Shown: positions 46,540-54,426, numbered from the stretch's first letter. The stretch is DNA of 64,000 nt from Thiomicrospira microaerophila (GCF_000934765.1 NZ_JYNN01000009.1:30295-94294), one strand, 5' to 3'. Translations and numbers: made by a program. Notes: generated by a model from the sequence alone, not told the origin.

Positions 46540-46935
46540 TTAAAGCGCTTGAAGGATGGGCAACACAAAGGCAAAAAACGCGCCGATGCACCAAATCGCG
46601 ACAGCGCCCCAATAAAAACGGAGATTCCATTTGTTAGCCGATTGGCAAGCTTGGGCGAGGGCTGGATCAGCGGGGCAAGTGCGTCCAGGGCGATAAAGTA
46701 GCCAAGCTGCAAAGGCGAGAATGACGGCCGTTACGCCAAAAGTGATGTGTTCGTTCATGCCAAACCATTGCAAAAACGGCAGATGGTCGCTGTATAAACT
46801 CACCACCGCTGACCCCATGCCTAAACTGACTAACACTACCGGCAACGCACAACATAACAGCGTAGGCACGGAAGCGAATAAAATCCAAATCCCCCATTTT
46901 TTCGGTTTTGTGACTTGGGTGGTATTAGCGTCCAT
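46540..46935 (-). CDS. MerT-like small membrane transporter
   Basis: The 131-residue protein has three to four hydrophobic helices; the first carries a vicinal Cys pair (PTLLCCALPVVLVSLGMG) like the Hg(II)-binding pair of MerT. A further short Cys-containing loop (RPGRTCPADPALAQAC) follows. The ATG at 46935 has GGGAG 8 bp upstream; the frame extends 48 bases further but into the previous gene. It is last in the four-gene metal cassette and overlaps the GDCCVxC gene. Whether it carries mercury or another soft metal is unknown. Confidence 0.7.
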   Translation of the reverse strand: MDANTTQVTKPKKWGIWILFASVPTLLCCALPVVLVSLGMGSAVVSLYSDHLPFLQWFGMNEHITFGVTAVILAFAAWLLYRPGRTCPADPALAQACQSANKWNLRFYWGAVAIWCIGAFFAFVLPILQAL

Positions 46936-47137
46936 TACAGCAACTCCCTTTTTGTTGAATCGGTGGGCAGGGCACATCGGCATACGAACAATACACGCAA
47001 CAATCGCCCGGCAAGGGTTTTAACAGTGCGCCACAAAAGGTGCATTCATAAAAATATTGGCAAGCATCGGTTGGCATCTGTTCGGTTTTGCTGTTGCCAC
47101 ACTCGGGGCAAGTAATCGTTGAGTTGAGTTCAATCAT
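46925..47137 (-). CDS. GDCCVxC-domain small Cys-rich protein
   Basis: The 70-residue protein opens with a CPECGNSK zinc-ribbon-type pair, then a second Cys pair (CTFCG), and the signature GDCCVYCSYADVPCPPIQ. This motif defines a family found near mercury/heavy-metal genes, in which some members contain selenocysteine; here all positions are Cys. It carries a terminal SCCNGR. The ATG at 47137 overlaps the upstream gene in ATGA and has AAGGA 5 bp away. The role is probably thiol-metal handling. Confidence 0.8.
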   Translation of the reverse strand: MIELNSTITCPECGNSKTEQMPTDACQYFYECTFCGALLKPLPGDCCVYCSYADVPCPPIQQKGSCCNGR

Positions 47138-47442
47138 GCGCATCCTTCCTTAATATTCATGCTTTTAAATGCAAAACCTCGTTGGCGAAAAATGCCGTTG
47201 AGTTGTTCTTCGGTAAACGAAATAGAGCCATCGGTGCAAATGCGGACTTCACCCTTGCGTACATCGGTTTTAATCGACTTTACACCGTCCATATTTTTAA
47301 ACTCGGCTTCTGCGCGCGGTACACAACTCACACAGGTGACGCCGCCGATTTGAATTTCATAAGTTTGATCAGCGGCTTGCAGCGATAAGCTACTCAGGCT
47401 CAAAACGACACCTGCAATCCATACATTAGGCTTTGTTGTCAT
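47134..47442 (-). CDS. Exported HMA-domain metal-binding protein, MerP-like
   Basis: A signal peptide (cleavage near LQAA-DQT) is followed by one heavy-metal-associated domain with the ligand loop GVTCVSCV and a ferredoxin-like fold of about 70 residues. The layout is that of a periplasmic MerP-type metal scavenger. The 102-residue gene overlaps the MerR-family gene at its start by 17 bp and the GDCCVxC gene at its stop, so the cassette is a tightly packed operon. Confidence 0.85.
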   Translation of the reverse strand: MTTKPNVWIAGVVLSLSSLSLQAADQTYEIQIGGVTCVSCVPRAEAEFKNMDGVKSIKTDVRKGEVRICTDGSISFTEEQLNGIFRQRGFAFKSMNIKEGCA

Positions 47443-47845
47443 GCTCGTCTCCGTAAAAATGTTTGATTAAGCTGCATTGTTCCAAGCTTGCGCCCTGATG
47501 ACATTGCGCGTGAAGTTGTTCCAAACCACCTTTAATTTGGGCTAAGTCAGCGATGCGTTGGTTGATTTTTTCAATTTTCAACGCCGCACGCTGTTGAATA
47601 TCACCACATTGGGCGCTTGGCTGTTGATGCAACTCCAATAACTCTTTGATTTCTTCTAAGGTAAAGCCCAGCGTTTGCGCTCGACGAATAAAGGCCAGTT
47701 GCTTGAGCGCGTTTTGGTTATACAGCCGATAACCGGCGGTATTGCGCTGCGCAGGCAGGATTAATCCCAGCTGCTCGTAATAACGCAGCGTGTCGGTCTT
47801 GACGCCTGCCTGTTTTGCCAGCTTACCAATCGTTAACAAACTCAT
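47426..47845 (-). CDS. MerR-family heavy-metal-responsive regulator
   Basis: The 139-residue protein has the winged helix DNA-binding domain (LTIGKLAKQAGVKTDTLRYYEQLGL, RLYNQNALKQLAFIRRAQTLGF), a long dimerisation helix and three Cys residues toward the end (SAQCGD, HAQCHQ, LEQCSL), placed like metal ligands of the Zn/Pb/Cd/Hg branch. It is first in the cassette and sits next to a MerR-type promoter, so it should switch the whole operon. The exact inducer cannot be assigned. Confidence 0.88.
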   Translation of the reverse strand: MSLLTIGKLAKQAGVKTDTLRYYEQLGLILPAQRNTAGYRLYNQNALKQLAFIRRAQTLGFTLEEIKELLELHQQPSAQCGDIQQRAALKIEKINQRIADLAQIKGGLEQLHAQCHQGASLEQCSLIKHFYGDEHDNKA

Positions 47846-47864
47846 AAGTTACCCTCTATAAACC

Positions 47865-47896
47865 ATCATAAACCTTGGAGTATAGTCCAAGGTCAA
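47865..47896 (-). promoter_or_regulatory. MerR-type promoter with overlong spacer
   Basis: On the minus strand -35 TTGACC (47891-47896) and -10 TATGAT (47865-47870) are 20 bp apart (19 if read TTATGA). The spacer holds a 22-bp dyad (47872-47893) built from ACCTTGGA and TCCAAGGT with only two mismatched positions. This is the standard layout for MerR activation by DNA distortion. Confidence 0.8.
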
Positions 47897-47930
47897 GCCG
47901 TATTTAAATAGAATGTTAAGCTGAAATATT

Positions 47931-47946
47931 CAACCAGGCCTGGTTG
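47931..47946. repeat. Iterated palindrome, full 16-bp copy, intergenic
   Basis: CAACCAGGCCTGGTTG is perfect; lies between the divergent metal cassette and the DsrE-like gene, upstream of both promoters. Confidence 0.92.
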
Positions 47947-48036
47947 CAGGTTTAGTCATGAGTAAAAAGGATTTTCAGCATTTACATGTATTCGTGATAA
48001 GATTCAAGTAGGTTTTTAAAAAGAGGCGAAACGATT

Positions 48037-48588
48037 ATGAATAGTGCAATTCAATCCATGTCTAAATGGTTTATTACTTTTTGGCTGGTTTTGTTTTTTA
48101 TGAGTTATGCGATTGTTCAGGCAGCAAGTCTGCACCCTGATGTTCAACGAATGTTGGCGCAGGACAGGATGCCATCCGGTGTGGTGATTGAGGTTGAAAG
48201 TCTGTCTAAAGGGGCGATGACTGACAACGCGACGTTTATTCAAGCGCAAGTGGATGCATTAAAACAGCGTTTTCCTGATTTGGATGTGGTGATTGTGAGC
48301 CATGGTCGAGAATTGATCGAACTGGCGAAGCCAAAAGACAATCAACCCGCATCCACTATTTTATCCACCTTTGAAAACATGTCTAATCGCCAAGGTGTAA
48401 CCGTGCATGTGTGTGCGGTGGTGGCTGGTTGGGAAGGCAAAACTGATCAGGATTTTGCGGGGTTTGTCGATGTGTCAGCCTCCGGTGAGGCGCAAATTAA
48501 TGATTACCGTGCCTTGGGTTATGAGGTAGTAATTATAGAGCGTTTATCGGATGAGGCACGTAAATCACTACAACCTGTTGCTGAGTAG
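48037..48588 (+). CDS. Exported DsrE/DsrF-like protein
   Basis: A signal peptide (about residues 1-30, ending VQAA) is followed by a DsrE-like fold: VVIEVESL, a helix LKQRFPDLDVVIVSHG, then GVTVHVCAVVAGWEG with a conserved Cys, and a terminal DYRALGYEVVII. Such periplasmic DsrE-like proteins are frequent in sulfur-metabolising bacteria and may carry sulfur on the Cys; that role is inference. It diverges from the MerR cassette and overlaps the 3' end of rluF, which is on the other strand, by 21 bp. Confidence 0.75.
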   Translation: MNSAIQSMSKWFITFWLVLFFMSYAIVQAASLHPDVQRMLAQDRMPSGVVIEVESLSKGAMTDNATFIQAQVDALKQRFPDLDVVIVSHGRELIELAKPKDNQPASTILSTFENMSNRQGVTVHVCAVVAGWEGKTDQDFAGFVDVSASGEAQINDYRALGYEVVIIERLSDEARKSLQPVAE

Positions 48589-49257
48589 TGCCCCTCGCTC
48601 CTCAGTAGATAACTCACGGTATTGATTGGCGGCTAACGATCCAAGCGTTAAATGCATAATGCGGATGCGCTGGAGTTTTTGTACGCGATAACCCAGTGTT
48701 TGGCACATGCGCCGAATCTGCAGGTTGAGCCCTTGGGTGAGCACGATATCAAAAACGCGATCACTGAGTTGGGTAACCAAGCAAGGCAGGGTAGTGGTGT
48801 TTAAAATCGCTACCCCTGACCCCATCGCGCTTAAAAATTCCGGCGTAATAGGGCGGTCCACTGTTACCACATACTCTTTTTCATGCTGATGTTCAGCGCG
48901 CAAAATCGGATTAAAAATGGCACCATCATTGGTGAGCAACAACAACCCCTCTGAGTCCTTATCCAAGCGCCCGACGGCAAACACGCGCTGTGGATAACCG
49001 AGTGCATCCACTAGGTTGGCTTTCACAGTTCGATCATTGGTACAGACTACCCCAACAGGTTTATGATAAAGCAAGTAAATCGGTTTGGGCTGGGTGGTGA
49101 TGGGTTTAGCGTTGAGTAAAATTTCATCCTGCGAGCCCACCAACTGACCCACCTCAGCAGGCAAGCCATTCACCCTAATCTGCCCCGCCAAAATCAAACG
49201 ATCCGCCGCGCGTTTTGAGCAGATGCCCATTTGACTAAAGAATTTATTAATTCGCAT
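48568..49257 (-). CDS. rluF: 23S rRNA pseudouridine synthase RluF
   Basis: RluF makes pseudouridine 2604 in 23S rRNA. The 229-residue protein has an amino S4 domain (INKFFSQMGICSKRAADRLI), the catalytic Asp in GRLDKDSEGLLLLTN, the EKEYVVTVDRPIT segment and NLQIRRMCQTLGYRVQKLQR, all in the RluF order. The overlap of 21 bp with the convergent DsrE-like gene is unusual but both reading frames are strongly supported. Confidence 0.9.
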   Translation of the reverse strand: MRINKFFSQMGICSKRAADRLILAGQIRVNGLPAEVGQLVGSQDEILLNAKPITTQPKPIYLLYHKPVGVVCTNDRTVKANLVDALGYPQRVFAVGRLDKDSEGLLLLTNDGAIFNPILRAEHQHEKEYVVTVDRPITPEFLSAMGSGVAILNTTTLPCLVTQLSDRVFDIVLTQGLNLQIRRMCQTLGYRVQKLQRIRIMHLTLGSLAANQYRELSTEERGALLSNRL

Positions 49258-49275
49258 CGAGATAGGGGAAAGCCT

Positions 49276-49815
49276 TTAGGTCTTATCCTGTAGCACCTGC
49301 CAACTTACTTCACAATCGCCTTTATCGGTGGATACGTACGCCGACTCACCCGATATCGACAGTGACCAATCCATCGTGCGCGAAACCATTCCTGCTAAGG
49401 TTTGGATTTGTTTGTTATCAAACGCAAAGATACTGGCGTTTAAATCAGCCAGTTTGCTTTGTCCTTGCGTCCACCAAACATCGGATTTGCTGTTAAAACT
49501 ATACACCTTCACCGCGCGTGCAAGTCGCGTCGCTTTTTTAACACGCTCTACCGAAGGCTCGCCAATATCGATCCAAAGCATCAATTGATCATCTAAGCTG
49601 CGCGCCCAAATATCCGGTTCTTCGGTCGAGCTCAAGCCCTTAGTAAATGTTAAAAACTCTTGCGTATTTAAGCAGTAAGCTAACACCCTCGCTATCATCC
49701 GCTCTTGGTTTTCAGAAGGATGCATGGCGACGGTTAGATTGAGCGTGTCGTACACATGGCGGTTCATGTCGGAGAGCGCAAGGTTGAATTTGTAAATCGT
49801 TGGTTTAATTGCCAC
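49276..49815 (-). CDS. yaeQ: YaeQ family protein
   Basis: YaeQ is a PD-(D/E)xK nuclease-fold protein of unknown role in E. coli. The 179-residue product has the family landmarks MAIKPTIYKFNLALSDMNRH, MHPSENQERMIARVLAYCL, DDQLMLWIDIGEPSVERVKKA and WWTQGQSK. It lies 11 bp from the next minus-strand gene and 18 bp from rluF, so the three could be co-transcribed. Confidence 0.9.
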   Translation of the reverse strand: MAIKPTIYKFNLALSDMNRHVYDTLNLTVAMHPSENQERMIARVLAYCLNTQEFLTFTKGLSSTEEPDIWARSLDDQLMLWIDIGEPSVERVKKATRLARAVKVYSFNSKSDVWWTQGQSKLADLNASIFAFDNKQIQTLAGMVSRTMDWSLSISGESAYVSTDKGDCEVSWQVLQDKT

Positions 49816-49826
49816 AAAAATAGGCC

Positions 49827-50357
49827 TTACAATGAAGAGGGTTGCGGGTTAAAAAATTGATCAAAGGTTTCAGACTGTGAATCGTAGTGCCCCCAAGCTT
49901 CAGTTGCCTTGAAAACAATATCTGAACAACGGTCATGAAACGCTTCCAGTAAATTGTTGTCATCTAACAATTTAAGTGCGTCATAAAACATCCCCTCTGG
50001 GCTGGTAAAGTTAGCTTCACTATCGCTTGAAAACTCATTGTTGTAACTGGAAACAGACTCCACAAATGTTAGCATGATGTCAGCGATGATCTCGGGTTGG
50101 TTAATGATTTTCTTGGCATCTTGCACCGCTTTTCTAGCTGTACCTAATCGTGCCTTTGGGTAGCCGCGTGTATGCCCATAAACAAATTCTTTTTTAATGA
50201 TATCCTTATACTTTTCAGCGATTTGATGGATATCACCCGTTTGAGCCTGGTAATATTCCTTAACCGGGCTAAAGGTTTTAAAAAGATAGGCTATTTCTTT
50301 AATCAGCTCCTGTTGGGTTTTGTTGGCGAGTAGTTTTTTGAGTTCAGATTGCGTCAT
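49827..50357 (-). CDS. Hypothetical helical protein
   Basis: I do not recognise this 176-residue protein with certainty; the opening (SELKKLLANKTQQELIKEI, YLFKTFSPVKEYYQA) recalls the DUF6155 type. It is mostly helical and acidic toward the end, with no signal peptide or membrane segment. It precedes yaeQ on the same strand. Confidence 0.6.
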   Translation of the reverse strand: MTQSELKKLLANKTQQELIKEIAYLFKTFSPVKEYYQAQTGDIHQIAEKYKDIIKKEFVYGHTRGYPKARLGTARKAVQDAKKIINQPEIIADIMLTFVESVSSYNNEFSSDSEANFTSPEGMFYDALKLLDDNNLLEAFHDRCSDIVFKATEAWGHYDSQSETFDQFFNPQPSSL

Positions 50358-50493
50358 GTGTTTGAAACTCCACGATATGTTGTCTTGTTCATGTTTTGAT
50401 TTTTCCTTCGGTCTATTGTAAAGCGTTAAACATGAATTGGACAGTCTGCGCGATGACTATAAAACCACTTTTTAAATTTTAGTGGGCTTTCAT

Positions 50494-51561
50494 TCACTCC
50501 GCCAGCGCGACCGATTTAATTAGCGCATAGACCACCAGGCCTGGTTGTAGGTTTAGGCGTTTTGCGGATTGTTGGGTTATTTCGGCGAATAGGTGTTGCT
50601 GGTTGTCTAGGCGTAAGCGCACTAATAAACGGTGGTCGGGTTGTTCGATCAGTTCGTCGATTTTGACGGGCATATGGTTGACGATGCTCAGGTCTTTGGG
50701 GTCGGAGAGGGCGAGGCTGACATCGCGGGCGAGTACGCGAATTCGCACGGGTTCTTGGTTGGCGCGTTTGAGCGGTTTGACCCAGAGTGTGTTATCACCG
50801 ACCTGAATTTGTTGCAGGCCATCGCTAACCTTGCCAGGTTGGCCAATTAACACCGATACCGCGCCTTGTTCGTCGAACAGCGGTGAGTCGGGGCGGGATA
50901 GAGTCTGTTGTAGGCTTTCGAGTTGCTCAACACGCCCTTGGTTTAACAGCAGCACTTGGTCGGCGAGGCGTTCGACTTCTTCTGGTGAATGGGTGATTAG
51001 CAGAATAGGCAGTTTGGAAGCTTTAGATACCTCTTTGATCAGTGGAATCAGTTCGTTTTTGGTGCGCCAATCGAGCGCGGACATGGGTTCGTCGAGCATT
51101 AGGATTTGCGGGTTGGAAAGCAGGGCGCGCGTGATGCCGACGCGTTGTTTTTGGCCGCCGGATAGGGTGAGCACTGATTGGTTGAGCAGATTGCCAAGAT
51201 TGAGCAGTTCAATCCAGCGGTCTTGCTGGGGGCGGTGTTGTGATCGCTCGAAGCCGGAGCGTTTGAGCGCATAGTCTAAATTGCCTTGCACACTGAGGTG
51301 TGGCAGGAGCGCGGCATCTTGAAACACCATGCCGATGCGGCGTTGATGCACCGGTAAAAACAGCCTGTCGGATTGCCAGGCCTGGTGGTTGAGTTTGACC
51401 CAGCCTTGCGCTTTTTCTAAACCGGATAGGGTTTTAATGAGGGTGGTTTTGCCGCAACCGGAAGGGCCAAAAACCGCGGTAATGCCGTCGCTGGGCAGTT
51501 GAACATCGCCTGTTTGGAAATCAAATCCCGGATAGCGGTGTTGGAGATTAAATTCAAGCAT
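50494..51561 (-). CDS. modC: Molybdate ABC transporter ATPase ModC
   Basis: ModC energises molybdate import through ModB. The 355-residue protein has Walker A GPSGCGKTT, signature LSGGQKQR, Walker B ILMLDEP, and a carboxy TOBE (Mop) domain of about 65 residues. Two perfect-core palindromes occur in this gene: one reads HQAWQ near the amino end and the other QPGLV in the TOBE tail. modB is 9 bp upstream. This is the last gene of the operon. Confidence 0.94.
   Translation of the reverse strand: MLEFNLQHRYPGFDFQTGDVQLPSDGITAVFGPSGCGKTTLIKTLSGLEKAQGWVKLNHQAWQSDRLFLPVHQRRIGMVFQDAALLPHLSVQGNLDYALKRSGFERSQHRPQQDRWIELLNLGNLLNQSVLTLSGGQKQRVGITRALLSNPQILMLDEPMSALDWRTKNELIPLIKEVSKASKLPILLITHSPEEVERLADQVLLLNQGRVEQLESLQQTLSRPDSPLFDEQGAVSVLIGQPGKVSDGLQQIQVGDNTLWVKPLKRANQEPVRIRVLARDVSLALSDPKDLSIVNHMPVKIDELIEQPDHRLLVRLRLDNQQHLFAEITQQSAKRLNLQPGLVVYALIKSVALAE
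50533..50546. repeat. Iterated palindrome, perfect core, in modC (3' part)
   Basis: Reads QPGLV in the TOBE domain; 13 of 14 consensus bases. Confidence 0.88.
51374..51387. repeat. Iterated palindrome, perfect core, in modC (5' part)
   Basis: Reads HQAWQ, the second copy in the same gene. Confidence 0.85.
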
Positions 51562-51570
51562 CGCGGTCTC

Positions 51571-52275
51571 CTAGAGTTTGAGCGGCGCCATAAAGCGGCG
51601 GTTAAGGGCATAAAACACAGCCAGAATCATAAAGGACAAAATTAATAGAATCGCGGATAAACGATGCGCCGCAGCATAGTCCATGCCTTGGGTATAGTCG
51701 TAAATGGCAATCGACACCACTTTGGTTTCACCAGGGATGGAGCCGCCCATCATCGCAATCACGCCAAATTCGCCCAGCGTATGTGCAAACGAAATCACAA
51801 TCGCGGTAAAAAATCCGCCACGGGCGAGTGGCAAAATCACGGTAAAAAAGCGATCAATCGGCCCAGCACCCAACGTGGCGGCGGCGTGAATCGGGTTGCG
51901 TGGCATCGAGGCAAAGCCTTCGCGCATCGGTTGAATCGCAAACGGCAGCGAAAAAATCACCGAGCCGATCAGGATGCCGGTAAAGCTAAAGGCGAGATGG
52001 TCGAGCCCCATCGCTTCCATTGTGCCGCCAACCCAGCCGTAAGGGCCGAGAATAATCAGCAGATAAAAGCCGAGCACGGTAGGCGGCAGCACCAAGGGCA
52101 ACGCGACCAGCGCCGATACCAGCGATTCCCAGCGCGATTCGGTAAACGCTAACCACCAAGCGAGCGGCGCACCAAATACCACTAGAATTACCGTGGTGTA
52201 AAACGCCAGTTTAAAGGTCAGCCATAGGGCTTGCAGTTCGGCGGGGGTAATGGCAAAAAAATCCATAAATTCCAT
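51571..52275 (-). CDS. modB: Molybdate ABC transporter permease ModB
   Basis: ModB is the inner-membrane permease subunit. The 234-residue protein has five to six hydrophobic segments and the cytoplasmic EAA loop (AAATLGAGPIDRFFTVILPLARGG) that contacts ModC. FGVIAMMGGSIPGETKV is typical of molybdate permeases. It sits between modA (49 bp) and modC (9 bp). Confidence 0.94.
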   Translation of the reverse strand: MEFMDFFAITPAELQALWLTFKLAFYTTVILVVFGAPLAWWLAFTESRWESLVSALVALPLVLPPTVLGFYLLIILGPYGWVGGTMEAMGLDHLAFSFTGILIGSVIFSLPFAIQPMREGFASMPRNPIHAAATLGAGPIDRFFTVILPLARGGFFTAIVISFAHTLGEFGVIAMMGGSIPGETKVVSIAIYDYTQGMDYAAAHRLSAILLILSFMILAVFYALNRRFMAPLKL

Positions 52276-52324
52276 GGTCGGGTGCTCTTGTAGTGCTCTT
52301 GTATTGTTTTGAGTGCTGTGGTTT

Positions 52325-53092
52325 TTAGTTCACGACAAAGCCGTATTTTTCCATAATCTGTTTCGCCGCTGGCTGCTCCATAAATTCGGCAAACCGAAAT
52401 GCAATCGGGTTGTCTTTGGCGCGCTGCGTCACAATATAAGCTTGCTCAAGCGGTTGGTGCATCTCTTCGGGAATTAGGCTATAGCCCCCGTGGCGCGAAA
52501 GTTGCGGATTCAGTGCCAAGGCGAGCGCGATAATGCCAATATTGGCGGCACCGGATTCGATCAGTTGGGCGGTGTGAGCAATGTTTTCGCCAATCACGAT
52601 TTTGGGTTGAATCTCATCCCAAATGCCCGCGGCTTGCAAGGCTTCCATCGCGCGCACGCCATAAGGCGCGTGATCTGGGCTGGCAATCGCTACGCGACGA
52701 TAGCGACGTTCCATTAAATCGTTCAGGTTCATTTGGCTGGCATCATGGCGGCGACTCCAAATCACTATTCGTCCGAGCGCGTACAGTTTCGGTTCAGTGG
52801 CGGCAAAGCCTTTTTGTTGCAGGTCTTTGGGGTAGTCCATTGAGGCGGAGAAAAACAAGTCAAACGGCGCGCCATTTTCAATTTGCTGTGAAAAACGACC
52901 GGATGAGCCATAGATGACTTCGACCTGATCATTAGGATAGGTTTTAAGATATTCGGCATGGATTTCATCCAACGCGAACTTTAAATCCGACGCGGCGGCA
53001 ATAATCATTTTTTGCGCTTGGGCGGTTACACTAAATGTGCTGATCATCAGCGCGATTAACAATCCGTTAAATAGTTTTTTTGTTGATAACAT
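52325..53092 (-). CDS. modA: Molybdate-binding periplasmic protein ModA
   Basis: ModA captures molybdate (and tungstate) in the periplasm. From the ATG at 53092 the product is 255 residues with a signal peptide ending VTAQA-QKM, then AAASDLKFALDEI and YGSSGRFSQQIENGAPFDLFFSA, the anion-binding segments. The frame extends further upstream into the rhodanese gene but without sense. It starts 13 bp after the rhodanese stop, in one transcript. Confidence 0.93.
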   Translation of the reverse strand: MLSTKKLFNGLLIALMISTFSVTAQAQKMIIAAASDLKFALDEIHAEYLKTYPNDQVEVIYGSSGRFSQQIENGAPFDLFFSASMDYPKDLQQKGFAATEPKLYALGRIVIWSRRHDASQMNLNDLMERRYRRVAIASPDHAPYGVRAMEALQAAGIWDEIQPKIVIGENIAHTAQLIESGAANIGIIALALALNPQLSRHGGYSLIPEEMHQPLEQAYIVTQRAKDNPIAFRFAEFMEQPAAKQIMEKYGFVVN

Positions 53093-53105
53093 ATTGGTTC
53101 CGTTG

Positions 53106-53546
53106 CTAAGGGGTAAGAGGCTGGTTTTGTTGATAGGGTTTAAACGAATACCCTTGTTGAATAAGGCTTTGCGCACCTCCAGTGAGTTGAATCACTTGTG
53201 TCCAGCCTTGTTCTGCTAGCAGGCCTGCAAGGACACTGGTTCGAGATTGTGTGTTGCAAATAATGGCAAAGGGTTGATCTTTGGCTATGAGTTGTGGAAA
53301 CTGCTTAATAAATTCAGGGTCAATTTGACGGCGTCCTGGCAATAAAAAAGTGAGATTAATCGCTGGATCAACAACCCCGGTTTTTAGCCATTCATGCTCC
53401 TTGCGAATATCAATGATTTTGATGCCTTGTGCATTCAGTTTATCAATTTCTTCAGCCGAAACGGGAATTTTTAGCCAATCTAATTCGGTGGGCAAAGCCT
53501 GTGTGCTGAGTAGTAGGCCAGCTAATAAAAATAATATTTTTAGCAT
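53106..53546 (-). CDS. Exported rhodanese-like protein in the mod operon
   Basis: The 146-residue protein has a signal peptide (about 18 residues, ending STQA) and a single rhodanese domain with the active-site loop CNTQSRTS, with catalytic Cys and the Arg of the loop. Rhodaneses transfer sulfur or sense redox state. The start overlaps the modE stop by one base (TAATG) and modA starts 13 bp downstream, so it is coupled with molybdate uptake. This position is not standard and its role in molybdate use is unknown. Confidence 0.82.
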   Translation of the reverse strand: MLKILFLLAGLLLSTQALPTELDWLKIPVSAEEIDKLNAQGIKIIDIRKEHEWLKTGVVDPAINLTFLLPGRRQIDPEFIKQFPQLIAKDQPFAIICNTQSRTSVLAGLLAEQGWTQVIQLTGGAQSLIQQGYSFKPYQQNQPLTP

Positions 53547-54349
53547 TATTCATCGACTCCTATTAACACATGCGAGGCTTTAATCAGTGCGCAAATCGGT
53601 GCGCCTTCGGTGAGTTTGAGTTCTTCCAGCGCGCCCTGAGTGATGATCGATGACAGGGTATTGCCGCCTTTGAGTTCGACCACTACTTCGACATTGACCG
53701 GACCTTCTGTAATGCGGCTGACGTGGCCGCATAAAAAGTTACGGGCGCTAATGAGGCCTTTGGCTTGTTCTTTGGCTAGCACAACCCAACTGGCTTTGAC
53801 CAGTGCCCAAGCGCTTACGCCGGGTTTTAGCCCCATGCGCGTGACGCTATCAGCGGTGACGGTGGCGACAATCCGGTCATCGCCTTGTAGTTTGAGGGTG
53901 ACTTCGGCATTGACGGCGCCTTTTTTTACTTCTTCAATCGTGCCGTAAAAGCTATTGCGTGCGCTGGTTTGCATTTTGATTCTCCGCATTAGGGGCAAAA
54001 TATCGGCATCGGTGTTGTCTAGTGTTGCCATCCACATCGCCTGCATCGCTGATAAGCGTTCGTGCATGGTGACGATTTGCAGGCCGGTGGCGGTGAGGGT
54101 GGCGCCACCGCCGCCTTTGCCGCCGTGTTGACGATTGACCAATGGCTCGCCCGCCAAATTATTCATAATTTCCACCGCATCCCACGCCGCTTTGTAAGTC
54201 ATGCCGACTTGTTTAGCGGCTTGCGCCACACTGCCGCTGGCTTCTATCGCTTGCAATAAATGCAACCGACGCGGGCTAATATCGCCAGTGCCTAAATGCA
54301 CATGCCAAGGGGCAAAAAATTCGGGTTGGGTTGATGAATCTGGCATCAA
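53546..54349 (-). CDS. modE: Molybdate-responsive regulator ModE
   Basis: ModE is a winged-helix repressor that senses molybdate. The 267-residue protein has the amino HTH domain (HLLQAIEASGSVAQAAKQVG, YKAAWDAVEIMNN, RQHGGKGGGG) and two carboxy molybdate-binding (TOBE/Mop) modules with the SARNSFYG and SARNFLCGHV segments. It leads the operon and lies just downstream of a promoter with an overlapping dyad, so it probably controls its own transcription. Confidence 0.94.
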   Translation of the reverse strand: MMPDSSTQPEFFAPWHVHLGTGDISPRRLHLLQAIEASGSVAQAAKQVGMTYKAAWDAVEIMNNLAGEPLVNRQHGGKGGGGATLTATGLQIVTMHERLSAMQAMWMATLDNTDADILPLMRRIKMQTSARNSFYGTIEEVKKGAVNAEVTLKLQGDDRIVATVTADSVTRMGLKPGVSAWALVKASWVVLAKEQAKGLISARNFLCGHVSRITEGPVNVEVVVELKGGNTLSSIITQGALEELKLTEGAPICALIKASHVLIGVDE

Positions 54350-54360
54350 GTTATACTCAG

Positions 54361-54408
54361 GTAAATATCGTTAAAACGAAATATACTTGACACTATCTTG
54401 CTTGTCAA
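54361..54408 (-). promoter_or_regulatory. mod operon promoter with overlapping dyad (candidate ModE operator)
   Basis: On the minus strand TTGACA (54403-54408) and TATATT (54380-54385) are 17 bp apart. A 26-bp imperfect dyad at 54361-54386, with 10 of 13 pairs by my count around CGTTAAAACG, covers the -10 and the likely start site. Position and self-regulation of ModE in other bacteria support an operator. Confidence 0.68.
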
Positions 54409-54426
54409 ACAGATTGCGTGTCAAAT

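Noticed and set aside
48707..48889. Short plus-strand frame inside rluF
   Set aside because: Complement of the conserved pseudouridine synthase core, not a gene.
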